Shown: positions 27,641 through 35,295 of the stretch, piece by piece
Numbering within the stretch: the first letter of the stretch is position 1
How the letters are laid out: each line of letters begins with the position of its first letter
Source: Chromatiales bacterium
GTDB taxonomy: Bacteria > Pseudomonadota > Gammaproteobacteria > Chromatiales > Chromatiaceae
Direction: 5' to 3'
Assembly (NCBI GenBank): GCA_022360905.1
Contig: JAKSBX010000120.1
Location: forward strand, 1-60,237
DNA length: 60,237 nucleotides
The notes under the pieces: generated by a model
Database searches by the model: none
The model's input: only the letters and a program-made list of their open reading frames with translations
What the model was told of the DNA's origin: nothing
Made by a program: the position numbers and the translations under genes

Positions 27641-28564
27641 TCAATCTCTCAAGTGGGTATGGGTCAGCTCGAAAAACAGCTTTTCCAGGGTATGTTTACC
27701 GTAGGAGAGGTTGACCACAGACAGGTTGAGTGAAGCCAGGGTTTGCAGCAGTTCGCCAATCTCTGCCTGATCTTTGGGGTATCCGCTGATCGTCTGCTCG
27801 GAGAGGCTGAAGCCCTTTGTCTGCAGTGATTTACTCAGTTGTGCGTATTGGTTTTTATCGGTTACGGGTGCCAGCTCAATGGTCAGTTGAGGATCCCGCT
27901 TGAGGATCTGGCGCAGCGGACCCTGCTCCAGGATCTTGCCGTGATCCATAATCGCCACTTGGTCACAGAGTTGCTCGATCTCTTCCATGTAGTGGCTGGT
28001 GTAGACGATGGTGCTGCCTGCCCTGTTCAGTTCCCGGATCGATTGCAGGATGAAATGGCGGGACTGGGGATCTATGCCCACTGTAGGCTCGTCAAGGAAG
28101 ATAAGCTGCGGTTCGTTGAGCAGGCCGATGGCCAGGTTGAGACGCCGTTTCAAACCACCGGAGAAGTGTTTCGCCAATTTTCCGCGCTGTTCTGTCAGTC
28201 CGGTCAATACTAGTGCCTGCTCGATCAGCTGGGCTCGGTTGCTGGCCGGTTGGGGATAGAGGCTGGCAAAGAACTGCAGATTCTCCAGCACGCTCAACTG
28301 GGGGTAGAAGGCATATTCCTGAGGAATGTGGGCCAGCTTTTGCAGGATCGATGTTCGCTGCGCCGGGTAGCTTTCTCCATCGATCTCGATCTCGCCAGCG
28401 ACGGGTTGCAGTTGTCCGGTCATCAATGAGATCAAGGTGGTTTTACCCGCTCCGTTGGGACCCAGCAAGCCAAATAGAGAACCCTTGGCAATCGCCAGGC
28501 TTACACCCTCGAAAAGCGGGGGGTGATCCGGGTAGTGATAGTCTATTTGTTGCAGCTCGATCAT
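27641..28564 (-). CDS. ABC transporter ATP-binding protein
   Basis: A 307-residue ATPase of the DrrA/CcmA type. Walker A GPNGAGKTTL, a Q-loop at IPQEYAFYP, the signature FSGGLKRRLNLAIGL and Walker B LIFLDEPTVGID are complete, followed by the H-loop TSHYMEEIEQL. The C-terminal 80 residues form an extra domain usual in drug and lipid exporters. First gene of the minus-strand operon ATPase-permease-ACP-ketosynthase-half ketosynthase; its promoter should lie in the 221-base divergent gap toward glnE. Confidence 0.92.
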   Translation of the reverse strand: MIELQQIDYHYPDHPPLFEGVSLAIAKGSLFGLLGPNGAGKTTLISLMTGQLQPVAGEIEIDGESYPAQRTSILQKLAHIPQEYAFYPQLSVLENLQFFASLYPQPASNRAQLIEQALVLTGLTEQRGKLAKHFSGGLKRRLNLAIGLLNEPQLIFLDEPTVGIDPQSRHFILQSIRELNRAGSTIVYTSHYMEEIEQLCDQVAIMDHGKILEQGPLRQILKRDPQLTIELAPVTDKNQYAQLSKSLQTKGFSLSEQTISGYPKDQAEIGELLQTLASLNLSVVNLSYGKHTLEKLFFELTHTHLRD

Positions 28565-28785
28565 GCCTGATCTGGTCTCTGGCGCCAGTTTGTGAAGTGA
28601 GCCACCCTATGTGATTTGTTACGGCTTGGCAATAATCGATATCCCCAAGCTAGACCCACCTGGTGATTTGTGCTTTTGCCACCTGTTCGGTTCCAGCCGG
28701 ATAGATAACAGCTGCCAATAACAGGTTGGTAGAATCCCCCTGCCAGTGTAATCTGAGCATGGCCTATTAAGATTAGTTTAGATTG

Positions 28786-31680
28786 ATGAGAAGAGGCGTG
28801 GAGCTAGATCAAGAGCACGAACAACAGTGGCAACAGTGGTGTGAAAAGCTGGCGGAAGCTGAACTGAGTCCACCTGAAGACCGGATATTTATCAACCAGT
28901 TGAAGCGGGTTTGGGAGGGCAGTGATTTTGTTGTCCAGGTAGCCAACCGTTTTCCGGAACTGTTGCCGGAACTGCACCAGCAGGGGCTGTTGGGAAGCCG
29001 TTTTGAAGCTGGTGAAATGGCTTCCCGTCTCGCTGATCGTCTTACCGCCGTCACCGATGAGCAGGGGTTGGGAAAACAGCTCCGCCAGTTCCGCCGTGAG
29101 CAGATGGTACGGATCATCTGGCGTGACCTGACCGGTCTGGCGGATCTCGGTGAGACGCTGGAGGATCTCTCCGCATTGGCGGATGCCTCGATTGAGCTGG
29201 CCCTGCAGCATCTCTATGAGTGGTGTTGCATCGAGATGGGGGTGCCGAGAAGCGAGCAGGGGGAGGCTCAGCCCCTGGTGGTGTTGGGTATGGGCAAACT
29301 GGGTGCCCGGGAGCTCAACCTCTCCTCCGATATCGATCTGATCTTCGCCTATCCCCAGTCAGGCCAGACCGATGGCGCACGACGCCTGACCAATGAGCAG
29401 TTTTTCATCCGTCTTTGCCAGAAACTGGTGCAGGCGCTGGATAACCATACGGCCGATGGCTTCGTATTCCGGGTGGATACCCGCCTGCGTCCCTTTGGCA
29501 GTGTCGGTCCGCTGGCGATGAGCTTCTCTGCGATGGAGAGTTACTACGGCTCCCAGGCCCGTGAGTGGGAGCGCTACGCCATGATCAAGGCCAGGGTGGT
29601 TGCCGGTGATGCGCAAGCGGGTGATGAGTTGATGGCGATGCTCAGACCCTTCGTCTACCGCCGCTACCTGGATTTCAGTGCCATCGAGTCGCTCAGGGAG
29701 ATGAAGCAGCTGATCAGCAGTGAACTGCATAAGAAAGGTATGGCGGCCAACATCAAACTTGGGCCTGGCGGAATCCGTGAGATCGAGTTCATTGGACAGG
29801 CCTTTCAGTTGATCCGCGGCGGGCGGGATAAAGCGCTGCAGACCCGCCCCATACTCTCGGTACTGAAGCTGTTGCAGGAGCGCAAGCTGTTGCCGGAGTA
29901 TACGGTGCGGGAGTTGACCGAGGCCTACGAATTTCTGCGCCTGGTGGAAAACCGTGTTCAGGCCTGGCAGGACAAGCAGACCCACCTGCTGCCGTCGGAT
30001 GAGCTGCTGAGAGTGCGCCTGGCTCGATCCATGGGATTTGACGACTGGCTGAGTTTCTCTGAGCTGCTGGAACAGCATCGCAAACGGGTACAGGGCCATT
30101 TCGACATGGTTTTCGCCGCCCCGCAGGCCGAAGCGGATCAGCAGAATCAGCCGTTTGCCGCGGTGTGGAACGAGCTGCTGGATGAGGAGCAGGCCGAATC
30201 GATCCTCCATCAATATGGGTTCAGCAAGCCGGATCAGGCGCTGCATCTGTTGAATCATCTGCGCAACAGTCATGCCTGCCGCCAGCTGAGCAGCAAAGGC
30301 CGGGAGCGTCTCGATCAGTTGATGCCGCTGCTGCTGCAGGCGGTAGGGCAGTCGGAGAGTGCGGATGACACTCTCCCCAGAGTGCTCAATCTGCTGGAGG
30401 CGGTGGCCCGTCGAACCGCCTACATCGCCCTGTTGATCGAAAATCCGATGGTACTCTCACAGCTGGTCAAGCTGGCCGGTATCAGCCCCTGGGTGGCGAG
30501 CATGCTGACCCGTCATCCGATCCTGATGGATGAGTTACTTGACCCGCGCCGGCTCTATTCACCACTCAAGCGGGAAGCGCTCACTGAAGAACTGGGTGAT
30601 CAGTTGTCCCGCATCGATGCGGATGACCTGGAGAGCCAGATGGAGCGGTTACGCCAGTTTGCCCAGAGTAATCGCCTAAGAGTGGCGGCGGCGGACATCG
30701 CCGATCAGATTCCCTTGATGGTGGTCAGTGACTATCTCACCTGGATCGCTGAAAGCATCATCGAGCAGGTGATCCAGCTGACTTACCAGGAGATGGTAAG
30801 GCGGCATGGAGAGCCACCGGGAATCGAGCCGGGAGAGACCGGCTTTGCGGTGGTCGGCTACGGCAAGCTGGGTGGTATTGAGTTGGGTTTTGGTTCTGAC
30901 CTGGATATGGTGTTTCTGCATGGCTGCGCCGACCGGAATGCCTATACCAACGGCAGGAAACCGGTCTCTGTGGACGTTTTCTATGCCCGCATGGCCCAGC
31001 GGTTTATTCATATCATGACCACCCGAACCCCGTCGGGGATACTCTATGAAGTGGATATGCGTCTGCGGCCGAACGGTAATTCCGGCATGATGGTGGCCTC
31101 CCTGGAGACCTTCGAGACTTACCAGAAGAACAGCGCCTGGACCTGGGAGCATCAGGCTCTGGTGCGCGCCAGGGTGGTGGCCGGGGATGCCAGGCTGGCC
31201 GAACGCTTCAATGAGATCCGGCGTGGCATAATCGGTTCCCAGCGGGATGGGGAGAAGCTGCGTGGTGAAGTTGTCGAGATGCGGGAGAAGATGCGCTCCG
31301 CCCTGGATAAGAGCAACCAGGAGCTGTTTGACCTGAAGCAGGGCCGGGGCGGTATCGTCGATATAGAATTTATGGTTCAATACACGGTCCTTCGGTGGGC
31401 GCATCACCACCCAGAACTCTTGGTCTGGACGGATAACATTCGCCTGCTGGAGACGCTTTCCAAACTGGGTTTGCTCGATAATCATGCCGCGGATCGCATG
31501 ATGGGGATCTACAAAGTGCTGCGGGCGGTCTACCATCGCAGTGCGCTACAGGATCAGCCGGCGCTGGTGGAGAGTGAGAAGCTTGCCGAAGAGCGGGCAC
31601 TGGTGCAGGACCTCTGGTCCTGTCTGATGCACAACGAAGAGTTGAACGAGAGAAGTTTTCATGATGTCGACAATGGCTGA
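28786..31680 (+). CDS. glnE: Glutamine synthetase adenylyltransferase / adenylyl-removing enzyme
   Basis: A bifunctional enzyme that adenylylates and deadenylylates glutamine synthetase in response to nitrogen status via PII. The 964-residue length is close to E. coli (946). Both nucleotidyltransferase domains have their motifs: GMGKLGARELNLSSDIDLIF (N-terminal) and GYGKLGGIELGFGSDLDMVF (C-terminal), each followed by a GlnD_UR_UTase-like helical domain. The start is uncertain: an ATG at 28786, a TTG just before and a GTG at 28798 all fit; none has an ideally spaced SD. It overlaps ilvE by 20 bases. Confidence 0.97.
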   Translation: MRRGVELDQEHEQQWQQWCEKLAEAELSPPEDRIFINQLKRVWEGSDFVVQVANRFPELLPELHQQGLLGSRFEAGEMASRLADRLTAVTDEQGLGKQLRQFRREQMVRIIWRDLTGLADLGETLEDLSALADASIELALQHLYEWCCIEMGVPRSEQGEAQPLVVLGMGKLGARELNLSSDIDLIFAYPQSGQTDGARRLTNEQFFIRLCQKLVQALDNHTADGFVFRVDTRLRPFGSVGPLAMSFSAMESYYGSQAREWERYAMIKARVVAGDAQAGDELMAMLRPFVYRRYLDFSAIESLREMKQLISSELHKKGMAANIKLGPGGIREIEFIGQAFQLIRGGRDKALQTRPILSVLKLLQERKLLPEYTVRELTEAYEFLRLVENRVQAWQDKQTHLLPSDELLRVRLARSMGFDDWLSFSELLEQHRKRVQGHFDMVFAAPQAEADQQNQPFAAVWNELLDEEQAESILHQYGFSKPDQALHLLNHLRNSHACRQLSSKGRERLDQLMPLLLQAVGQSESADDTLPRVLNLLEAVARRTAYIALLIENPMVLSQLVKLAGISPWVASMLTRHPILMDELLDPRRLYSPLKREALTEELGDQLSRIDADDLESQMERLRQFAQSNRLRVAAADIADQIPLMVVSDYLTWIAESIIEQVIQLTYQEMVRRHGEPPGIEPGETGFAVVGYGKLGGIELGFGSDLDMVFLHGCADRNAYTNGRKPVSVDVFYARMAQRFIHIMTTRTPSGILYEVDMRLRPNGNSGMMVASLETFETYQKNSAWTWEHQALVRARVVAGDARLAERFNEIRRGIIGSQRDGEKLRGEVVEMREKMRSALDKSNQELFDLKQGRGGIVDIEFMVQYTVLRWAHHHPELLVWTDNIRLLETLSKLGLLDNHAADRMMGIYKVLRAVYHRSALQDQPALVESEKLAEERALVQDLWSCLMHNEELNERSFHDVDNG

Positions 31681-32587
31681 CCGTGACGGTGTCATCTGGC
31701 TGGATGGCAAAATGGTTCCCTGGCGTGAGGCGAAAACCCATGTGCTGACCCACACCCTGCACTATGGGATGGGGGTGTTTGAAGGGGTGCGCGCCTACCA
31801 TGCCGAACAGGGTACTGCGATTTTCCGTCTGCAGGAGCATACCGACCGACTGTTCCGTTCCGGCCATATCCTGAATATGGCGATTCCCTTTGATCGCGAG
31901 ACACTCAATGAGGCTCAGCGGGCGGTGGTGCGGGAGAACAATCTCGACTCGGCCTATATCCGGCCGATGTGCTTTTATGGCTCCGAAGGCATGGGATTGC
32001 GGGCGGATAATCTGAAAGTTCACTGTATGGTTGCCGCCTGGGAGTGGGGCGCCTATCTGGGGGCTGAAAACATGGAGAAGGGCATTCGCATCCGGGTCTC
32101 CTCGTTTACCCGCCACCATGTGAATATCACCATGTGCCGGGCCAAGGCCAACGGTAACTACATGAACTCCATGATGGCCCTGCAGGAAGCGCTGCATGAC
32201 GGCTATGACGAAGCGCTGCTGCTCGACGCCGAAGGCTATGTCATGGAGGGTTCGGGCGAGAATATCTTCATCGTGCGCGATGGGGTGATCTATACCCCGT
32301 ATCTTACCTCGGCGCTGGACGGAATAACCCGTAAGACGGTGATCGAACTGGCCGAAGAGCTGAATTACAAAGTGGTTGAAAAGCGCATCACCCGGGATGA
32401 GGTCTATATTGCTGATGAGGCCTTTTTCACCGGCACCGCCGCGGAAGTGACGCCGATCCGCGAGGTCGACAACCGTGCCATCGGAGCGGGCGGCCGGGGG
32501 CCGATTACCGGGGAGTTGCAGAAGCGCTATTTCGACCTGGTACATGGCCGCTTGGCATCCCATCCGGAATGGCTGGACTATGTCTGA
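31661..32587 (+). CDS. ilvE: Branched-chain amino acid aminotransferase
   Basis: A PLP-dependent class IV aminotransferase for the last step of valine, leucine and isoleucine synthesis. The 308 residues show WLDGKMVPW, THTLHYGMGVFEGVRAY, the PLP lysine segment CRAKANGNYMNSM, and GYVMEGSGENIFIV. Start: ATG codons at 31661, 31664 and 31673 are all in frame; GAGAGAAG placed 5-8 bases upstream favours the first two. glnE-ilvE adjacency is also found in Pseudomonas. Confidence 0.96.
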   Translation: MMSTMADRDGVIWLDGKMVPWREAKTHVLTHTLHYGMGVFEGVRAYHAEQGTAIFRLQEHTDRLFRSGHILNMAIPFDRETLNEAQRAVVRENNLDSAYIRPMCFYGSEGMGLRADNLKVHCMVAAWEWGAYLGAENMEKGIRIRVSSFTRHHVNITMCRAKANGNYMNSMMALQEALHDGYDEALLLDAEGYVMEGSGENIFIVRDGVIYTPYLTSALDGITRKTVIELAEELNYKVVEKRITRDEVYIADEAFFTGTAAEVTPIREVDNRAIGAGGRGPITGELQKRYFDLVHGRLASHPEWLDYV

Positions 32588-32612
32588 TCAACAGGTCCGA
32601 GGAGAATCGTAT

Positions 32613-32801
32613 ATGACCCAGGCAGAAACACAATCCACCCAGCAGGAGATACACAAGGTCACCCGTAAGGACCTGCCCCTCTGCTGCCCTCGACCCGGTG
32701 AAACCCTGGCGGCACTCCATCCCCGGGTCTATCTGCCGATCGAAAAGACCGGCACTGCCACCTGTCCCTACTGCGGTAGCCGCTATCAGTTGACTGAATA
32801 A
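32613..32801 (+). CDS. Small zinc-finger (CHCC-type) protein
   Basis: A 62-residue protein of the zf-CHCC family (PF10276, related to mitochondrial NDUFS6). Ligand pattern: C in LPLCCPRPGE, H in ALHPRVYLPI, and the final CPYCGSRYQL. The ATG at 32613 has the SD GAGGAG 8 bases upstream, so I prefer it to an ATG at 32580 that overlaps ilvE. Function is unknown in bacteria; it commonly sits downstream of ilvE in gammaproteobacteria. Confidence 0.88.
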   Translation: MTQAETQSTQQEIHKVTRKDLPLCCPRPGETLAALHPRVYLPIEKTGTATCPYCGSRYQLTE

Positions 32802-32842
32802 TGGGCGCATAACGACAAGCTGAATATCTACAAAGCTTCACG

Positions 32843-32882
32843 AACCTGCCTCTGGGCCGGTAAGCGACACCTCGGGCAGGTT
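32843..32882 (+). terminator. Possible terminator after ilvE-zinc finger
   Basis: AACCTGCC (32843-32850) and GGCAGGTT (32875-32882) are exact complements around a 24-base loop, followed by TTCTGTC. It lies 42 bases after the zinc-finger gene stop. The loop is long, so this is tentative. Confidence 0.4.
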
Positions 32883-33089
32883 TCTGTCATCGCCTCCGAT
32901 CGGTGAATGACCTGTAGAGTTTGTTGCCATTTCCTAGGGCCTGCAGAGTTGATACGCCTTCAATCTACAGGTTTTCAGGCCACCGGACGATATAGGTAGA
33001 TATGATTGATCGATGTCAGACCCATAGATTGTGTAAATGTCCCAGATCAATGTTGGTAGCGACCCGAAATGGCACCATCATTGGTATAG

Positions 33090-33110
33090 ATGACCGATAC
33101 GCTCGGTCAT
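33090..33110 (+). promoter_or_regulatory. Palindrome upstream of the response regulator
   Basis: ATGACCGA-TACGC-TCGGTCAT, a perfect 8-base-pair inverted repeat with a 5-base loop, ends 12 bases before the first candidate start (33122) and 33 before the preferred one (33143). ATGACCGA recurs at 33122. It may be an operator or a leader hairpin; no factor can be named. Confidence 0.4.
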
Positions 33111-33142
33111 GCGAGTTGTGAATGACCGACTGGACTACGGTT

Positions 33143-33568
33143 ATGAACGAAAATCATATTTTACTGGTTGAAGACAATCCCGATGATGAGCTTCTGGCGC
33201 TACGTGCCTTCAAGAAGTCAAAAATCTCTCATCGGGTTGAGGTGGCTCGTGATGGTCATGAAGCGGTAGATTATCTTTTCCGGATTGATGACACGGAATC
33301 CTTGCCAAAAGTTGTATTACTTGATCTGCAGTTGCCGAAAATGAGTGGTTTGGATGTATTGAAAGCGATACGCGAATACCCACGTACCCAGTTGTTACCG
33401 GTGGTGGTACTCACCTCGTCCGATGAGCAGCGGGACATGGTAGAGAGTTACCGGCTGGGCGCGAACAGCTTTATCAGGAAGCCGGTGGATTTCACTCAAT
33501 TCGTTGATCTGATTCGGCAGTTGGTAACTTATTGGATGAAGATGAATATGACACCAAAGAATTGCTGA
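33143..33568 (+). CDS. Single-domain response regulator (Rcp1/CheY-like)
   Basis: A 141-residue receiver domain of the Rcp type that partners phytochrome-like histidine kinases. Acidic pocket in LLVEDNPDDE, phosphoacceptor Asp61 in VVLLDLQLPKMSG, the conserved VVVLTSSDEQRD, and the lysine in SFIRKPVDF. I prefer the ATG at 33143 (MNENHILLVED); 33122 is an alternative adding 7 residues. It has no output domain. Three bases separate it from the REC-GGDEF-EAL gene. The kinase at 39866 has the kind of HisKA domain that usually pairs with this regulator type. Confidence 0.9.
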   Translation: MNENHILLVEDNPDDELLALRAFKKSKISHRVEVARDGHEAVDYLFRIDDTESLPKVVLLDLQLPKMSGLDVLKAIREYPRTQLLPVVVLTSSDEQRDMVESYRLGANSFIRKPVDFTQFVDLIRQLVTYWMKMNMTPKNC

Positions 33569-33571
33569 AGG

Positions 33572-35272
33572 ATGAACAAGCCTCCACTGCGTCTGCTGTT
33601 GGCCGAGGATTCAGAAGATGATGCCTTGTTACTCCTGCATTATCTGAGAAAAGACCAGTGGACGATTGAGCACCATGTTCGTGTAGACAGTCCGGAGTCG
33701 CTGGCTAAAGCGCTGACCGACCAATCATGGGATCTGGTCATTACCGATCACAATATGCCCTCCTTCGATTCAGAGGAGGTACTGAAGATGGTGAATGCCG
33801 CCAATGAGGATATTCCGGTGATTATCGTCTCCGGAAGCATTGGCGAAGAGCTGGCGGTTTCGATGATGAAGTTCGGCGCAGCCGACTACATCATGAAGAG
33901 CAATCTGACCCGCCTGGGTGCCGCCATCGAACGGGAGCTGCAAGAGGCCAAATCCCGTGAAGCCAGACGATTGGCGGAAGACCGTCTGCATCACATGGCC
34001 TTTCACGACTCCCTGACCAACCTTAAAAACAGGCATGAGCTGGAACAGGCGTTGCAAAATGCACTTGATGAAGCGCGGCATGCGAACCAGTCTCACGCCT
34101 TCATGTATTTGGATCTCGATCAATTCAAGGTGGTGAACGATACCTGCGGTCATATGGCGGGTGACGAGCTGCTGCGTCAGATCTCCGGGGTTCTGAAAAA
34201 GTGTGTGCGTGAGAGTGATCTGCTGGCGCGACTTGGTGGAGATGAATTTGGTGTGCTGCTGCTCAACTGCCCTTTAGACCGGGCGGAGCAGTTGGCCAAT
34301 ATCCTCAGAGAAGCCGTGGAAGGCTACCGGTTTATCTGGGAGGGCCGCCCTTTCAATACGAGTGTGAGCATCGGACTGGTCGATATCACGCCGGTAACCA
34401 ATAGCGGCATCGAAGTATTGAGTAATGCGGATATGGCCTGTTTTGCGGCAAAAAGCCGGGGCCGTAACCGGGTGCATATCTATACCGCGGAAGATGATGA
34501 ATTGGCCCTGCGGCGGGATGAGATGCAGTGGGTCAGCCGTATCAACAGTGCATTGAGTGAGAGTCGCTTCTTACTCTATCAGCAGCCGATCGTCCCGCTG
34601 GTCGAGGTGGATGGCCCGCGGCATACCGAGGTGCTGTTACGTATGCAGGGGCCTGATGGTGAGATCATTTCACCCGGCGCATTTATTCCCGCCGCAGAGC
34701 GTTATGATCTGATGCAACGGCTGGACCGTTGGGTGGTCAACTCCATCTTCACCCATCTGGGTGAGGGCAGCCTGGATTACCATCAGGGGCAGCTGTTCTT
34801 TATCAATCTGTCAGGAACATCGCTGAGCGATCCCGATTTCTTCAATTTTATCCAGGAACGGATGAACAGCCTCAAGGTGCCGCCCCAATCGATCTGTTTC
34901 GAAGTGACCGAGACCGCCGCCATCAACAATCTCGAAATCACCGAGAGCTTTATCCAGGAGATTCGGCAGATGGGTTGTTACTTTGCCCTGGATGATTTTG
35001 GCGCCGGGCTCAGCTCCTTCTCCTACCTGAAATCCCTGTCGGTGGATTTTCTCAAAGTGGACGGTTCATTCGTCAAGCAGGTGGAAGAGGATGAGATGAG
35101 TCGGGCGATTGTCGATGCGATCAACACCATCGGCCATGTGGCCGGTTTGAAGACCATTGCTGAGTTCGTCGAACGGCAACAGACCCGGGAGATGCTGCAG
35201 TCGATGGGGGTCGATTTCGCTCAGGGATATGGGATCCAGAGGCCACAACCACTAAGAACCAATGGCGGCTGA
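33572..35272 (+). CDS. Response regulator with GGDEF and EAL domains
   Basis: A 566-residue cyclic-di-GMP protein. Receiver domain at about 1-125 with Asp59 in DLVITDHNMPSF. GGDEF domain at about 145-305 with intact LARLGGDEFGVLL and an RxxD inhibitory site (RESD) five residues upstream. EAL domain at about 320-560: the signature reads EVLLR rather than EALLR, but NLSG, FEVTET, LDDFGAGLSSFSYLK, LKVDGSFV and FAQGYGIQRP are present, so phosphodiesterase activity is plausible. Likely converts a phosphorelay signal into c-di-GMP change. Cotranscribed with the regulator upstream. Confidence 0.92.
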   Translation: MNKPPLRLLLAEDSEDDALLLLHYLRKDQWTIEHHVRVDSPESLAKALTDQSWDLVITDHNMPSFDSEEVLKMVNAANEDIPVIIVSGSIGEELAVSMMKFGAADYIMKSNLTRLGAAIERELQEAKSREARRLAEDRLHHMAFHDSLTNLKNRHELEQALQNALDEARHANQSHAFMYLDLDQFKVVNDTCGHMAGDELLRQISGVLKKCVRESDLLARLGGDEFGVLLLNCPLDRAEQLANILREAVEGYRFIWEGRPFNTSVSIGLVDITPVTNSGIEVLSNADMACFAAKSRGRNRVHIYTAEDDELALRRDEMQWVSRINSALSESRFLLYQQPIVPLVEVDGPRHTEVLLRMQGPDGEIISPGAFIPAAERYDLMQRLDRWVVNSIFTHLGEGSLDYHQGQLFFINLSGTSLSDPDFFNFIQERMNSLKVPPQSICFEVTETAAINNLEITESFIQEIRQMGCYFALDDFGAGLSSFSYLKSLSVDFLKVDGSFVKQVEEDEMSRAIVDAINTIGHVAGLKTIAEFVERQQTREMLQSMGVDFAQGYGIQRPQPLRTNGG

Positions 35273-35295
35273 AAGCGATCGATCTCGTCGCCAGG

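Larger units (their letters stand above)
32802..33142. other. 341-base region upstream of the response regulator
   Basis: No gene seen. It holds a terminator-like inverted repeat (32843-32882) near the left end and a perfect 8-base-pair hairpin (33090-33110) near the right end. The promoter of the response-regulator operon should lie here, but I see no convincing pair of boxes. Confidence 0.4.

Noticed and set aside
20690-28564. Complete aryl-polyene or flexirubin gene cluster
   Set aside because: The defining ketoreductase, dehydratase, ammonia lyase and AMP-ligase genes are not here; only a subset of related enzymes is present.
28798-28800. GTG as the glnE start
   Set aside because: The possible SD would lie only one base upstream; the ATG at 28786 is simpler, though not certain.
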